Shown one piece after another: positions 18,726 to 27,822 of a DNA stretch of 64,000 bases. Every line of letters begins with the position of its first letter. Within the stretch, counting starts at the first letter, position 1. The DNA is from Rhodovibrio salinarum DSM 9154 (GTDB lineage Bacteria; Pseudomonadota; Alphaproteobacteria; Kiloniellales; Rhodovibrionaceae), in contig NZ_KI911559.1 of NCBI RefSeq assembly GCF_000515255.1, forward strand, positions 344,149 through 408,148, given 5' to 3'. The notes under the pieces are model-generated. The model searched no databases, was not told the origin of the DNA, and worked only from the letters and a program-made list of their open reading frames with translations. Made by a program: the position numbers and the translations under genes.

Positions 18726-19455
18726 CGCCTCCGAACTCCGCGTCCGCCGCACCGACGACCAGCACATGCAGGTTCATCGGCCCGTGCGCGCCCAGTTGCA
18801 GCGTTTGTTCGATGTCGGCGGTGCGCGAGGGACCCGTGATCAGGTTGACCGTACGCGGCCAATGATCGGCCCAGGCCCCGTTGCCCTGTCTGCCCAGCCG
18901 CGCGCGCAGGCGATCCCAGGCGTCCTCGAAGGTGCCCAGTACTTCCGCCGCCCGGACCACGACGACGTGCGTGGCGGGCAGGAAGTTCAGGGTGGTCGGG
19001 CTGGTTTCGCGGGAATAGAGCAACAGCGTGCCGGTTTCCGCCACCCCAGCGAAGCTGCGGGAGACACCCATGTCAGTATCGCTTTCACCACGGCCCTGGT
19101 CGACCTGCAGCAGCGGGGCCGAGCCCTGCCAGTCCAACCCGGTCAGGTCGGGATGCGGCGCCAGCCGGGCCTGCGCAGCCTCGTTGCGCCCCTGCAGGTA
19201 CGACAGCACGGCCGACGGCACCTCGGCCATCGTTTCCAGGCGCTGGGTCGTGGCCGCGGCTTCCTCCGCCATCTGCTGGAACAGCTGAACGATCTCTTCC
19301 CGGCCCAGTTGACCACGCGCCGGGACGGGCCCGCGCGGTGGGCTGGCGGTGCGCCGCTGCACGGCGTCCAGCCGTTCGCCGGTCAAGGGACCGCGCTTGA
19401 GCGACCGCCGGATCGCGGTGAGCACACGCGCGCGCTGGTCGTTGGTCGCGGTCAT
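18712..19455 (-). CDS. lutC: LUD-domain lactate-utilization protein C
   Basis: The third subunit of the LutABC (LldEFG) L-lactate oxidation complex. The 247-residue LUD domain shows ETGTLLLYSRETSPTTLNFLPA and the C-terminal LITGPSRTADIEQTLQLGAHGP, characteristic of LutC/YkgG. The start at 19455 overlaps lutB by 4 nt (ATGA). Its end overlaps smr. No lactate permease or GntR-type lactate regulator is adjacent. Confidence 0.93.
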   Translation of the reverse strand: MTATNDQRARVLTAIRRSLKRGPLTGERLDAVQRRTASPPRGPVPARGQLGREEIVQLFQQMAEEAAATTQRLETMAEVPSAVLSYLQGRNEAAQARLAPHPDLTGLDWQGSAPLLQVDQGRGESDTDMGVSRSFAGVAETGTLLLYSRETSPTTLNFLPATHVVVVRAAEVLGTFEDAWDRLRARLGRQGNGAWADHWPRTVNLITGPSRTADIEQTLQLGAHGPMNLHVLVVGAADAEFGGDERG

Positions 19456-20912
19456 GCGCTCGGCCGTCCCTTTGCCACGGGCTGGTCCTTGGCCTGCGCG
19501 CGCTGGCGTTCCGCCCAGAGCTGCTGAAAGGTCTTGCCCTCGGGGGTGGGGAAGTCCCGGTGCCGGGTCCAGCCGCCGGCCAGCGGCAGCCAGCCGAAGC
19601 GACCCTTCTTCCGCCCGATCAGATGCAGCGTCTTCGCCTGCAAGCGCGTGGCGAGCTGATACAACGTCGGCCGGCGCGCCAATCCTGCCCACAGCTTCAA
19701 GCCAGTGCGCGCGGGTAGCGGCTGCAGGTGGCGCTCGTACTCCCGCTCGCGCCAGTGGCGCATCATCTTGGGCAGCGGGATGTGCATCGGACAGACCGAC
19801 TGGCAGCGCCCGCAGAAGGTGGAGGCGTTGGGCAGATGCCCGGCCTCGTTCACCCCGATCAGGCTGGGCGTCAGCACCGCGCCCATCGGCCCCGGATAGG
19901 TCCAGCCGTACGCGTGGCCGCCGACCGCGTGATAGACCGGACAGTGGTTCATGCAGGCCCCGCAACGGATGCAGCGCAGCATGTCCTGGAACTCGGTACC
20001 CAGCATCGCCGAACGGCCGTTGTCGAGCAGGATGACGTGGAATTCCTCCGGCCCGTCGAGATCCCCCGTGCGCTTCGGTCCGGCGGAAAAGGTGGTGTAG
20101 ACCGTCTGCTCCTGACCGGTCGCCGAGCGGGCGAGGACGCGCATGATCGTGGTCGCGTCCTCCAGCGTCGGGACGATCTTCTCCAGGCTGGCGATCACCA
20201 CGTGCACGCGCGGCAGAGCCTGGGTCAGGTCGCCGTTGCCCTCGTTGGTGACGATCACGCTCGCACCCGTCTCGGCGACCAGGAAGTTCGCACCGGTGAT
20301 GCCGAGATCGGCGTCCAGGTAGCGCTGGCGCAGCACCGCGCGCGCCTCGTTCACCAGCTGGCGCGCCTCCGACAGGGCGCGGTCGGGCGGGAATTGCAGA
20401 TGGTACTTGCGGAAGTCCGCCTCGACCTGATCGCGGTTCAGGTGCACGGCCGGGGCGATGATGTGGCTGGGCGGCTCGCCGCGCAGTTGGATGATGTATT
20501 CGCCCAGATCCGTCTCGACCGGCACGATCTCGTGGCTTTCCAGGAAGTCGTTGAGGCCGATCTCCTCGGCCACCATCGACTTGCCCTTGGTCACCGTCTT
20601 CGCGCCCCGCCGGCGGCAGATGTCGAGCACATGCTGGCGCGCGTCCGCCGCCGTCGGCGCCCAGTGCACCTGGCCGCCTTGGGCGGTCACGCGCTCCTCG
20701 AACGTCTCCAGGTAGAAGTCCAGGTGCTCGAGCGTGTGGTCCTTGATCTCCTTGGCGTGATCGCGCAGCTGGTCGAACTCCGGCAACCGGTCGACCGCCT
20801 TCTGACGCTTGACGATGAAGCCCTGCTTCATGTTGCCGAGCGCACGCTGCAGCTGTGCGTTGTCGAGCGCGCGCGTCGCGTTCTCCTTGAACGCGTGGGA
20901 GGTCGGCTGCAT
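19452..20912 (-). CDS. lutB: Lactate-utilization iron-sulfur protein B
   Basis: The ferredoxin-like subunit of the L-lactate dehydrogenase complex. It has an N-terminal LUD domain (GAKTVTKGKSMVAEEIG; GANFLVAETGASVIVTNEGNG) and two 4Fe-4S motifs, CIRCGACMNHCP and CGRCQSVCP. Length 486 is normal. It begins 3 nt after the end of lutA, so lutA-lutB-lutC form one tightly coupled operon. Confidence 0.95.
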   Translation of the reverse strand: MQPTSHAFKENATRALDNAQLQRALGNMKQGFIVKRQKAVDRLPEFDQLRDHAKEIKDHTLEHLDFYLETFEERVTAQGGQVHWAPTAADARQHVLDICRRRGAKTVTKGKSMVAEEIGLNDFLESHEIVPVETDLGEYIIQLRGEPPSHIIAPAVHLNRDQVEADFRKYHLQFPPDRALSEARQLVNEARAVLRQRYLDADLGITGANFLVAETGASVIVTNEGNGDLTQALPRVHVVIASLEKIVPTLEDATTIMRVLARSATGQEQTVYTTFSAGPKRTGDLDGPEEFHVILLDNGRSAMLGTEFQDMLRCIRCGACMNHCPVYHAVGGHAYGWTYPGPMGAVLTPSLIGVNEAGHLPNASTFCGRCQSVCPMHIPLPKMMRHWREREYERHLQPLPARTGLKLWAGLARRPTLYQLATRLQAKTLHLIGRKKGRFGWLPLAGGWTRHRDFPTPEGKTFQQLWAERQRAQAKDQPVAKGRPSA

Positions 20913-20915
20913 CGC

Positions 20916-21764
20916 TCAGCCCTCCTTTTGGGCGGCCGCGGAGTCGAGTTCGGCCGGGCTTTCGCCCGGCGCTTCGCCGATCGGCGGGGTGTCATCGGCC
21001 ATGTCGGCCAGCACCTCGGCGACGTGGCGCACATGCACATCCGCACCGCGTCGCTGCAGCTTGCCGGCAATGTTCATCAGACAGCCCAGTTCGCCCGCCA
21101 GCAGCGTGTCCGCACCGGTCGCCTCGACCGACTGTGCCTTGCTGTCGACCATCTGGTTGGAAATCTCGGGATACTTGACGCAGAAGGTGCCGCCGAAGCC
21201 GCAGCAGACCTCCGGGTCGCCCAGCTCCGCGATCTCCAGTCCGGCGACCGAGGACAAGAGCGTGCGCGCCTGACCCTTCAGCCCCAGTTCGCGCAGGCCG
21301 GCGCAGGCGTCGTGGTAGGTGACCTTGCCCTCGAAGTTGGCGTCGACCGCGTCGACGCCCATCACGTCGACCAGGAACTGCAGCAGCTCGTAGGTGCGCG
21401 AGGCGAGATCCTCGGCATCCCGCGCCAGATCGGGGTCCGCCTCGAACAGCTCGCCGTAGTGGGTGGCGATCATGCCACCGCAGGACCCCGAGGGAACGAC
21501 CACGTAATCGTAGCCGCGGAACGCCTCGATGACCTGCCGGGCGATCAGCTTAGCGTCCTGGCGATCGCCGGCGTTGAACGCCGGCTGACCGCAGCAGGTC
21601 TGCGCCTTCGGTACCTCGACGGTGCAGCCCGCGTCCTCCAGCAGCTTCACGGACGCGAAGCCGACGCTGGGCCGGACGACATCCACCAGACAGGTGACGA
21701 ACAGCCCGACCCGCGGGTTCTGCACCGGCGCGTCCGCGCCGTTCCCGGATGCCTGCACGGCCAT
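20916..21764 (-). CDS. lutA: Lactate-utilization protein A (CCG-domain)
   Basis: A 282-residue (Fe-S)-binding oxidoreductase subunit with the two CCG motifs, AQTCCGQPAF and VCCGFGGTFCVKYPEIS. I chose the ATG at 21764 for the strong Shine-Dalgarno GGGGAGG 6 nt upstream; a longer in-frame reading would overlap a parS-like site. First gene of lutABC. The enzyme oxidises L-lactate to pyruvate at the membrane or cytoplasm. Confidence 0.94.
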   Translation of the reverse strand: MAVQASGNGADAPVQNPRVGLFVTCLVDVVRPSVGFASVKLLEDAGCTVEVPKAQTCCGQPAFNAGDRQDAKLIARQVIEAFRGYDYVVVPSGSCGGMIATHYGELFEADPDLARDAEDLASRTYELLQFLVDVMGVDAVDANFEGKVTYHDACAGLRELGLKGQARTLLSSVAGLEIAELGDPEVCCGFGGTFCVKYPEISNQMVDSKAQSVEATGADTLLAGELGCLMNIAGKLQRRGADVHVRHVAEVLADMADDTPPIGEAPGESPAELDSAAAQKEG

Positions 21765-21849
21765 GCACTTCCTCCCCATAGACCGGCGACAAAATGGCCT
21801 TGGCGCCGGGATAAGGCAAGCCGCGCGGCCAGCAGCTACTACGAGCGCA

Positions 21850-21865
21850 TGTTTCACGTTAAACA
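21850..21865. promoter_or_regulatory. parS-like site upstream of lutA
   Basis: TGTTTCACGTTAAACA matches the 16-bp parS palindrome consensus at 15 of 16 positions. It lies between lutA and mltA, about 17 kb from parAB, on the far side of the proposed oriC. It could be an outlying ParB-binding site or chance. Confidence 0.5.
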
Positions 21866-21919
21866 CCGGGGGGGGCGTAGCGGGGCGGCACCGCGAGCCC
21901 CCATTGGCGTGGTCCGGCG

Positions 21920-23137
21920 CTAACTCTCCGCCCGCCGCGCGGCCACGCTCTCCGGCAACAGCAGGTAATAGCGTCCGCGCTGCTTCATCCGGCCGGCCTT
22001 GGCCAGCGCCGGCTCGCCGGAGCCCCAGAAGAAGTCCCCGCGGACCGGCCCCTTGATCGCGCTGCCAATGTCCTGAGCCACCATCAGCCGCTGCAGCGGC
22101 TGCTTGCTGACCGGGTGCGTGGTGTCCAGGAACACCGGCGCCCCCAGCGGCATGAACGCGGGATCGACCGCGAGCGAGCGTTCGGGCGTGAGCGGCACCC
22201 CCTGGGCGCCGATCGGGCCGGGGGCGTCGACCTTGCGGAAGAAGATGAAGCGCGGGTTCTTGCGCATCAGCGCCTCGGCCTTGTCGGGATGCGCGCGCAG
22301 CCAGTCGCGGATGCCCTGCATCGACATATCCTGGCCCTCCATCTCGCCCGAGCGGATCAGCGCGCGGCCGATGGCGAAGAAATCATGGCCGTTGTTGGCC
22401 GCGTAGCCGACGCGCTGTGTCGTGCCGTCGGGCAGCTTGACCACGCCGGAGCCCTGGACATGCAGGAAGAAGACGTCGACCGGGTCGTCGGCGTAGAACA
22501 AGGGCAAGCCGTTGCGCTTCCGGAACGCACCGTCCCAGATCTCCGCCCGGGTGTAGTAGGGAACCAGGCGCTGATCCGCGACCCGGCCGACGATCCGGGT
22601 CGGCTTCAGATCGGCGCGGAACTTGGCGATGTCGGCGGTAATCAGATCATCCGGCTTGGCATAGATCGGGTGCTGGTAAGGTCCGCGCTGTTCCCGCGCG
22701 GCGTCCAGGCTGGCCTCGTAATAGCCGGTAAACAGCCCCTCGGGTCCGTCCGCACCCTCCGCGGCGAAGGGAACGAAGTGGCGTTCCAAGACCGCGCGGA
22801 CGGCCGTGCTGTCGTGCGCGGAGACATCGTCGAGCGCTGCGCAGGGCGCCTGCCAGTCGGCCACGGTGCCGGCACGCCCCTCCGGCCCCACCGGCGCGTC
22901 GTCCGAGCGCTGCAACAGTTTGTCGCAGGAACGCTTCAGCGCGGGCAGGGCCGCGGCCATGCGGTCGTCCTGCCAACCGGGCAGGTCGGCGAAGGTGACC
23001 CGGGCGAGCAGCAACCGCTGCGCAGTCGCTTTTTCCGGGGCTTCCTTGGGCGCTTCACCACAGGCCGCAAGCGTGGCGGCACATAATACGAGCGCGGCCG
23101 TGGTTCGGACCGCGCTCGTTAAAAGCTGGAGTCGCAT
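21920..23137 (-). CDS. mltA: Membrane-bound lytic murein transglycosylase A
   Basis: A lipoprotein that cleaves peptidoglycan glycan strands to 1,6-anhydro products at the inner face of the outer membrane. The signal has a lipobox (TLAAC, about residue 26). The MltA domain shows FTGYYEASLD near residue 140, and the C-terminal 3D-type segment has VAQDIGSAIKGPVRGDFFWG with conserved Asp residues. Length 405. It follows the Tim44-domain gene by 45 nt, the order usual in alphaproteobacteria. Confidence 0.94.
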   Translation of the reverse strand: MRLQLLTSAVRTTAALVLCAATLAACGEAPKEAPEKATAQRLLLARVTFADLPGWQDDRMAAALPALKRSCDKLLQRSDDAPVGPEGRAGTVADWQAPCAALDDVSAHDSTAVRAVLERHFVPFAAEGADGPEGLFTGYYEASLDAAREQRGPYQHPIYAKPDDLITADIAKFRADLKPTRIVGRVADQRLVPYYTRAEIWDGAFRKRNGLPLFYADDPVDVFFLHVQGSGVVKLPDGTTQRVGYAANNGHDFFAIGRALIRSGEMEGQDMSMQGIRDWLRAHPDKAEALMRKNPRFIFFRKVDAPGPIGAQGVPLTPERSLAVDPAFMPLGAPVFLDTTHPVSKQPLQRLMVAQDIGSAIKGPVRGDFFWGSGEPALAKAGRMKQRGRYYLLLPESVAARRAES

Positions 23138-23182
23138 GATCTTAAGACGTCCCGTCGCCGCTGTCCTCGACGGGGACGCAGC

Positions 23183-23902
23183 CTACTCCGGACTGCGGGT
23201 GGCGACCAGGGTCCAGTTCGGGTCGCGGGACCGGGTGTTGCGCGCGAAAGTCCAGATATCTGTCACATCCAGGACCTGTTCGACGTCACCGTCGACCACG
23301 TTGCCTTCGGCATCCTTGAGGATGTTGATCTGCTCGGAGACGAACTTGACCGTCACGAAGGCCGTACGGTTCTGCAGCTCGGCCTCGATGATCTCCGCCT
23401 CGCGGATGTTGACCAGCGTGGTTTCGAGCGTCTGCCCGGCCTGCTCGCGTTCGTCCAGCGCCTGCTCGAAGTCGCCGTATACATCGTTGGCGAGCAGTTG
23501 GCGCAGCGTCTTGCGGTCGCCCTCGGCGTAGGCGTTGACCACCATCTCGAAGGCGCCCCGCGCGCCCTGGACGAAGCCGTCCTCGTCGAAGTCGCGGTCG
23601 GCCAGCTTGATCTGCGTCAGGCCAGCGGACAGCGGCGTTTCCGCCTTGTCGGCAGCTTTCTTCAGCTCCTCGTCGGTCACGCCGGCATCTTCGTTGCGTC
23701 CGGGCATCGGCACGACCTTGTCACGGTCGGCGCCGTTGTTGCCCTGCTGTTGCTGACGCTGCTGCGAGGATTGGAACGGGTCCTGGCCCGGCCGGTTCTC
23801 ATGGCCGGTGCGCTTGCCCAGTACGCTGCGCAGACGCAGCACGAGGAACGCCGCGATCGCGGCGAACAGGATGATGTCGAAAAACTGGAAGCCTTCACCC
23901 AT
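23183..23902 (-). CDS. Tim44/TimA-domain membrane protein
   Basis: A 239-residue protein: one N-terminal membrane helix (FDIILFAAIAAFLVLRL, about 8-24), a Gln/Asn-rich linker and a C-terminal Tim44-like domain (FVQGARGAFEMVVNAYAEGD onward). Homologues in alphaproteobacteria (TimA) are inner-membrane proteins related to the mitochondrial import factor Tim44; their bacterial role is unsettled. It is upstream of mltA on the same strand and divergent from fxsA. Confidence 0.9.
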   Translation of the reverse strand: MGEGFQFFDIILFAAIAAFLVLRLRSVLGKRTGHENRPGQDPFQSSQQRQQQQGNNGADRDKVVPMPGRNEDAGVTDEELKKAADKAETPLSAGLTQIKLADRDFDEDGFVQGARGAFEMVVNAYAEGDRKTLRQLLANDVYGDFEQALDEREQAGQTLETTLVNIREAEIIEAELQNRTAFVTVKFVSEQINILKDAEGNVVDGDVEQVLDVTDIWTFARNTRSRDPNWTLVATRSPE

Positions 23903-24026
23903 GAAAGCAGGCCTATGTCCTGGCGTTGGTGCGGTCGACCCGGCGACCGGCTCACGCCGAAGTGTCAGGCGTCCGCCTCGACGACGACAAGCCGCATCGG
24001 CACGTGGTTGTCACTCGCGTCACACT

Positions 24027-24059
24027 CGGTTCCGGAGGCATGTCGAAGGCCCGGAACCG
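24027..24059. other. Inverted repeat between the Tim44 gene and fxsA
   Basis: CGGTTCCGG (24027-24035) and CCGGAACCG (24051-24059) form a perfect 9-bp dyad with a 15-nt spacer in the divergent 277-nt gap. It could be an operator or a transcript hairpin; nothing else in this gap is recognisable. Confidence 0.4.
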
Positions 24060-24179
24060 CCCGGCGACGCGGGCTTGCGGTGATGCGTCTTGCGCGCGCA
24101 TTCGAGACAACCCGGATCCGCCCGCTTGCGCATTGCCTCCGTCCTCAACACATAGGAGTTAAGCTGCGAAAGGGCAAGT

Positions 24180-24713
24180 ATGGGTCTCCTTCTCCTCATC
24201 CTCTTCATCGCCGTGCCGATCATCGAAATCGCCGTCCTGATCCAGGTCGGCGGGGTGATCGGCCTGTGGCCGACCTTGGGCCTCGTCATCCTCACCGCGA
24301 TCGTCGGCTCGATGGAGCTGCGCGCGCAGGGACTGGCAACGGTCAACAAGCTGCGCCAACAGCTCGACCAGGGGCAAATTCCCACTCAGACGCTGTTCGA
24401 CGGCGTGTGTCTGCTGTTCGCCGGCGCGTTGCTGCTCACCCCCGGGTTCGTCACCGACATCACCGGTATGCTGCTGTTCCTGGCACCCTTCCGCCGGTTC
24501 CTGCTGAAGGTCATCGGGCCTTACGTGCGCCGGCATGCGGAAGCGCGGGTCTATACCCAGCACAGCGGTCATCCAGGTGCCGGCGGGCCGTTCGGCAGGG
24601 GCTCCAGAGCGGACGACGGGGTGATCGATGCGGATTACCAGGACGTCACCCGCGAGGGCCGCGACGACGGTGCGGACGACGACCGCGACCCGAACAATCG
24701 GCTGCGCCACTGA
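24180..24713 (+). CDS. fxsA: FxsA-family cytoplasmic membrane protein
   Basis: A 177-residue inner-membrane protein: N-terminal helix (LLLLILFIAVPIIEIAVLIQ), a second helix (LWPTLGLVILTAIVG), QTLFDGVCLLFAGALLLTPGF and a C-terminal LLFLAPFRR. The last ~60 residues are polar and acidic. FxsA in E. coli alleviates F-plasmid exclusion of phage T7; the normal role is unknown. AAGGGC lies upstream of the ATG. It is followed after 254 nt by secB, in which I see no further gene or clear element. Confidence 0.92.
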   Translation: MGLLLLILFIAVPIIEIAVLIQVGGVIGLWPTLGLVILTAIVGSMELRAQGLATVNKLRQQLDQGQIPTQTLFDGVCLLFAGALLLTPGFVTDITGMLLFLAPFRRFLLKVIGPYVRRHAEARVYTQHSGHPGAGGPFGRGSRADDGVIDADYQDVTREGRDDGADDDRDPNNRLRH

Positions 24714-24967
24714 GTGTTCTGGCTGCCGATCCTGGGCCACTGGTGTCGGGCTGCTGATCTCGGGCTGATGGTTTTGGACCACCGGTCTCGGGGCGTCCGG
24801 TTGTGAGCCCAGGACGTTCGTGCTAGCCAACGCCCGGTTCGCGCAGCCGACAGCGTATCCGGCGCGATTGGCGGCTGCAGCCTTTTACGCCGCAGCGGTC
24901 CGCATGCAGGGTCCGCGGCAACTGGGCGATCCCTTTTCACAGACCCCCGATCCAGCAGGCGAGAAAC

Positions 24968-25477
24968 ATGGCACAGGACGACGGCAATCAGGGCGCACAG
25001 CAGCAGCCCGAGCAGCGCGGCATCACGATCCACACGCAGTACGTGAAGGACCTGTCGTTCGAGAACCCGAACGCTCCGCAGGTCTACGTCAATATGAAGG
25101 AAAGCCCGAGCGCGCAGGTCGCGATCGACGTTCAGGGCATCCGGCTGCAGGAAAACACCTACGAGGTGGTGCTGAATGCCGAGATAAAGGCGACCGTGCA
25201 GGATCAGACCGCCTTCGTCATCGAGCTCAAATACGGCGGGCTGGTCACGCTGTCGGGCGAAATCTCCGACGAGCAGCGCGAGACCGTCCTTCTGATCGAG
25301 GTGCCGCGCTACCTCTTCCCGTTCGCGCGCAACGTCATTTCCGACGCGACCCGCGAAGGCGGCTTCCCGCCGCTGCTGATCAACCCGGTGGACTTCACGC
25401 GCCTCTACCGCGATCAGAAGGCCCGTCAGACCGACGCGACCCAACAGCAGGCCAACGGTAACGGCCAACAGGCCTAA
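24968..25477 (+). CDS. secB: Protein-export chaperone SecB
   Basis: A tetrameric cytosolic chaperone that holds pre-proteins unfolded and delivers them to SecA. The 169-residue sequence shows SFENPNAP and the signature FPFARNVISDATREGGFPPL near residue 130, with a Gln/Asn-rich C-terminal tail. It is followed by a strong intrinsic terminator at 25508-25545. Confidence 0.97.
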   Translation: MAQDDGNQGAQQQPEQRGITIHTQYVKDLSFENPNAPQVYVNMKESPSAQVAIDVQGIRLQENTYEVVLNAEIKATVQDQTAFVIELKYGGLVTLSGEISDEQRETVLLIEVPRYLFPFARNVISDATREGGFPPLLINPVDFTRLYRDQKARQTDATQQQANGNGQQA

Positions 25478-25507
25478 CCCATCCGTCTTTGACCACGGAA
25501 ATCAGAA

Positions 25508-25545
25508 ACGCCGGGCTGCGCCGTACGGCAAGCCCGGCGTTTTTT
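25508..25545. terminator. Intrinsic terminator between secB and dnaQ
   Basis: ACGCCGGGCT (25508-25517) pairs with AGCCCGGCGT (25531-25540) and is followed on the plus strand by six Ts. It ends the secB transcript. The minus-strand exit has a weaker T-rich stretch, so it may also serve dnaQ. Confidence 0.92.
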
Positions 25546-25559
25546 CGTGAACGGATCAG

Positions 25560-26246
25560 CTACTGCTGCCAGAGCGGGTTCGAGAGTTTGGCGAGCATCG
25601 CCTGATGGGCCTGCTCTTCGGCCTCGGACGGGGCGTGTGGGCGAGGCTCGCGGGGAGTGCGTTCGCGCTTGACGAACTGCGGGCCCGAACTCGTGCCTTG
25701 TGTCCGGCCAGACTCACTCGCAAGCGCGAGACCCGGCTGACGGCCGCCACGCAGTTCCAGGTAGACCTCGGCCAGGAGCTGACAGTCCAACAGCGCGCCG
25801 TGAAAGTCACGCGCGCTGTTGTCGATCTCGAAGCGCTTGCAAAGCGCATCCAGGTTGACCTGCGCGCCGGGGAAGCGCTTGCGCGCCATCTCCACCGTAT
25901 CGACGCTGTCGTTGGTCAGGCGCGGCCGGCCGGTCCACTCCAGTTCGGCATTCAGGAAGCCGAGGTCGAACTTGGCATTGTGGATCACCAGGCGCGCGTC
26001 TTGGATGAAGTCCAGAAACGTCTGCGCCTGCTCGGCGAAGGTCGGAAATGTCTTCAGGTAATCCAGGCCAAGGCCGTGGACGCGGTAGGCCTCTTCCGGG
26101 ACCTCGCGCTCGGGGTTGATGTAGAGCTGCTGGGTTTCGCCGGTGGCCACGTGGTTGATCAGCTCCACGCCCGCGATCTCGACGATGCGATGCCCGGCCT
26201 GCGGATCCAGGCCGGTCGTTTCCGTATCCAGAACGATTTCACGCAC
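25560..26246 (-). CDS. dnaQ: DNA polymerase III epsilon subunit (3'-5' proofreading exonuclease)
   Basis: The proofreading subunit of the replicative polymerase. Exonuclease motif I is LDTETTGLDP (residues 6-15), motif II HNAKFDLGFLNAE and motif III HGALLDCQLLAEVY with its His and Asp. Downstream RQPGLALAS resembles a beta-clamp-binding peptide. Length 228. It overlaps coaE by 8 nt. Confidence 0.95.
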   Translation of the reverse strand: MREIVLDTETTGLDPQAGHRIVEIAGVELINHVATGETQQLYINPEREVPEEAYRVHGLGLDYLKTFPTFAEQAQTFLDFIQDARLVIHNAKFDLGFLNAELEWTGRPRLTNDSVDTVEMARKRFPGAQVNLDALCKRFEIDNSARDFHGALLDCQLLAEVYLELRGGRQPGLALASESGRTQGTSSGPQFVKRERTPREPRPHAPSEAEEQAHQAMLAKLSNPLWQQ

Positions 26247-26916
26247 TTGGCCGCCGCCTCCCAGATCGTGGGCTCTTGGGTGGATTGTCCCACAATATTT
26301 TGACGATTCGGCGCAACGTCCGCAAGGTGTGCAACCGTCCCAATCCGGTTTGCACGATGAAGTCGGCGCGCTTGCGTTTAACCTGATCCGGTAGTTGCTG
26401 GGCGCGGATCGCCGCCAGTTTGTCCCGGCTCATGCCGGGGCGGGTCAGAACCCGCGCCTCCTGGACAAACCGCGGGGCGGAAACGACCGCGACCGCGTCG
26501 CACAGCCGCTCCCCACCGGTCTCGAACAACAGCGGGATATCCAGAACGACTAAGCTATCGCCGCGGTATCGCCTGGCCTCGATGAAGCGATGCGCCTCGT
26601 GGCGGACCTTGGGATGCAAAATCGCTTCCAGGCGCTTGAGCGCATGCGCGTCCTGGAACACCCTCGCGCCGAGCGCCCGCCGGTCAACCGCCCCCTCGAC
26701 CACCGCTTCCGGGAAGGCCGCAGCGATTTCCGGGACCGCGCGCCCCCCCGGCGCCATCAGCCGGTGCACAGCAGCGTCGGCATCGTGCACGGCCAGACCC
26801 ATCGCCCGCAGCATGCTGGCGGCCGTCGACTTGCCCATACCGATCGACCCGGTCAGCCCAAGGACGACCGGCCGCCGGCGCAGGGCACGTGGGCTAGTCC
26901 TGCAACACGAAGTCAC
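26239..26916 (-). CDS. coaE: Dephospho-CoA kinase
   Basis: The last step of coenzyme A synthesis, phosphorylating dephospho-CoA at the 3'-OH. The P-loop is GLTGSIGMGKSTAASML; VLDIPLLFETGG and LTRPGMSRDKLAAI follow. No ATG fits the N-terminus. I propose a GTG at 26916 with GGAG 7 nt upstream; it overlaps the end of aroE by 23 nt and adds about 15 residues before the usual start. A start closer to the P-loop, at a rare codon, cannot be excluded. Confidence 0.92.
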   Translation of the reverse strand: MTSCCRTSPRALRRRPVVLGLTGSIGMGKSTAASMLRAMGLAVHDADAAVHRLMAPGGRAVPEIAAAFPEAVVEGAVDRRALGARVFQDAHALKRLEAILHPKVRHEAHRFIEARRYRGDSLVVLDIPLLFETGGERLCDAVAVVSAPRFVQEARVLTRPGMSRDKLAAIRAQQLPDQVKRKRADFIVQTGLGRLHTLRTLRRIVKILWDNPPKSPRSGRRRPSA

Positions 26917-27730
26917 GCAACGTCTCCGTGACTTCCGGGCGCACGCCGAACCAGGCCGCGAACCCCGGCACGGCCTGGTGCAGCAGCATGCCAATCCCGT
27001 CCACCACCGGATTGCCGCGCGCCCGGGCCCGGGCCAACAGGTCTGTCTCCAGCGGTTGATAGACGATGTCGTTGACCAGGGCGTGCGGGGGCAGAGGGGT
27101 GAGATCGATCTCTAGCGCACCATGGCCGATCATGCCCAGGCTGGTGGTGTTGACCAGCAGGTTGGCGCCCTCGAGCGCCGCCGTCTTCTCGTCCCAATCG
27201 ATCACGGTCACCGGACCGTCCAACTGAGCGGCCAACGTGTCCGCCTTGGTTCGGGTACGGTTCGCGAGGCGAATTTCGGGCACGCCAGCGTCGGCTAACG
27301 CAATCACGACCGCCCGCGCCGCGCCGCCGGCGCCGAGCACGACCGCAGGACCCGCTGCAGGGCCCCAATTGGGGGCGCGCTGGTACAGGTTGTTCAGGAA
27401 GCCAACGCCGTCCGTGTTCCGCCCCTCGATGGTTGGGCCATCGAACACCAGCGTGTTGACAGCCCCCAGCCGACGGGCATGGTCGTCCAACCGGTCGCAG
27501 GCCGCGAGCACGCCCTGTTTGTGCGGGACGGTGACGTTGGCCCCCATGAACCCCAGTCGGGGCAGGGCACGCACACAGTCCACTAGGTCTTCCGGCGCAG
27601 TCGGCAGCGGCACATAGGCACCGTCGATGGCATGCTGATCCAGCCAGTAGCCGTGCAGACGCGGCGAGCGGGAGTGTGCCACCGGCCAACCGAGCACACC
27701 TGCCAGTCGGCTTCGACCCGTGAGAATCAT
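26894..27730 (-). CDS. aroE: Shikimate dehydrogenase
   Basis: NADPH-dependent reduction of 3-dehydroshikimate to shikimate in aromatic amino-acid synthesis. The shikimate-binding GWPVAHSRSPRLHGYWL is at the N-terminus, the catalytic Lys in NVTVPHKQGVL, and the NADP glycine motif VVLGAGGAARAVVIAL in the middle. 278 residues from the ATG at 27730; an in-frame TTG at 27778 would add 16 residues. It is one of a maf-aroE-coaE-dnaQ set running away from oriC. Confidence 0.95.
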   Translation of the reverse strand: MILTGRSRLAGVLGWPVAHSRSPRLHGYWLDQHAIDGAYVPLPTAPEDLVDCVRALPRLGFMGANVTVPHKQGVLAACDRLDDHARRLGAVNTLVFDGPTIEGRNTDGVGFLNNLYQRAPNWGPAAGPAVVLGAGGAARAVVIALADAGVPEIRLANRTRTKADTLAAQLDGPVTVIDWDEKTAALEGANLLVNTTSLGMIGHGALEIDLTPLPPHALVNDIVYQPLETDLLARARARGNPVVDGIGMLLHQAVPGFAAWFGVRPEVTETLRDFVLQD

Positions 27731-27822
27731 AAGGTGGTCGAGCTCCAAATCCGGAAGGAGAAATTCAGATGTGAGCAAACATCCGTTGACGCAGATCGGA
27801 ACGCGAACCTGCCGATGCCAGC

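Noticed and set aside
19728-21923. Plus-strand frame of 731 codons opposite lutAB
   Set aside because: Antisense shadow over genes with clear Fe-S motifs.
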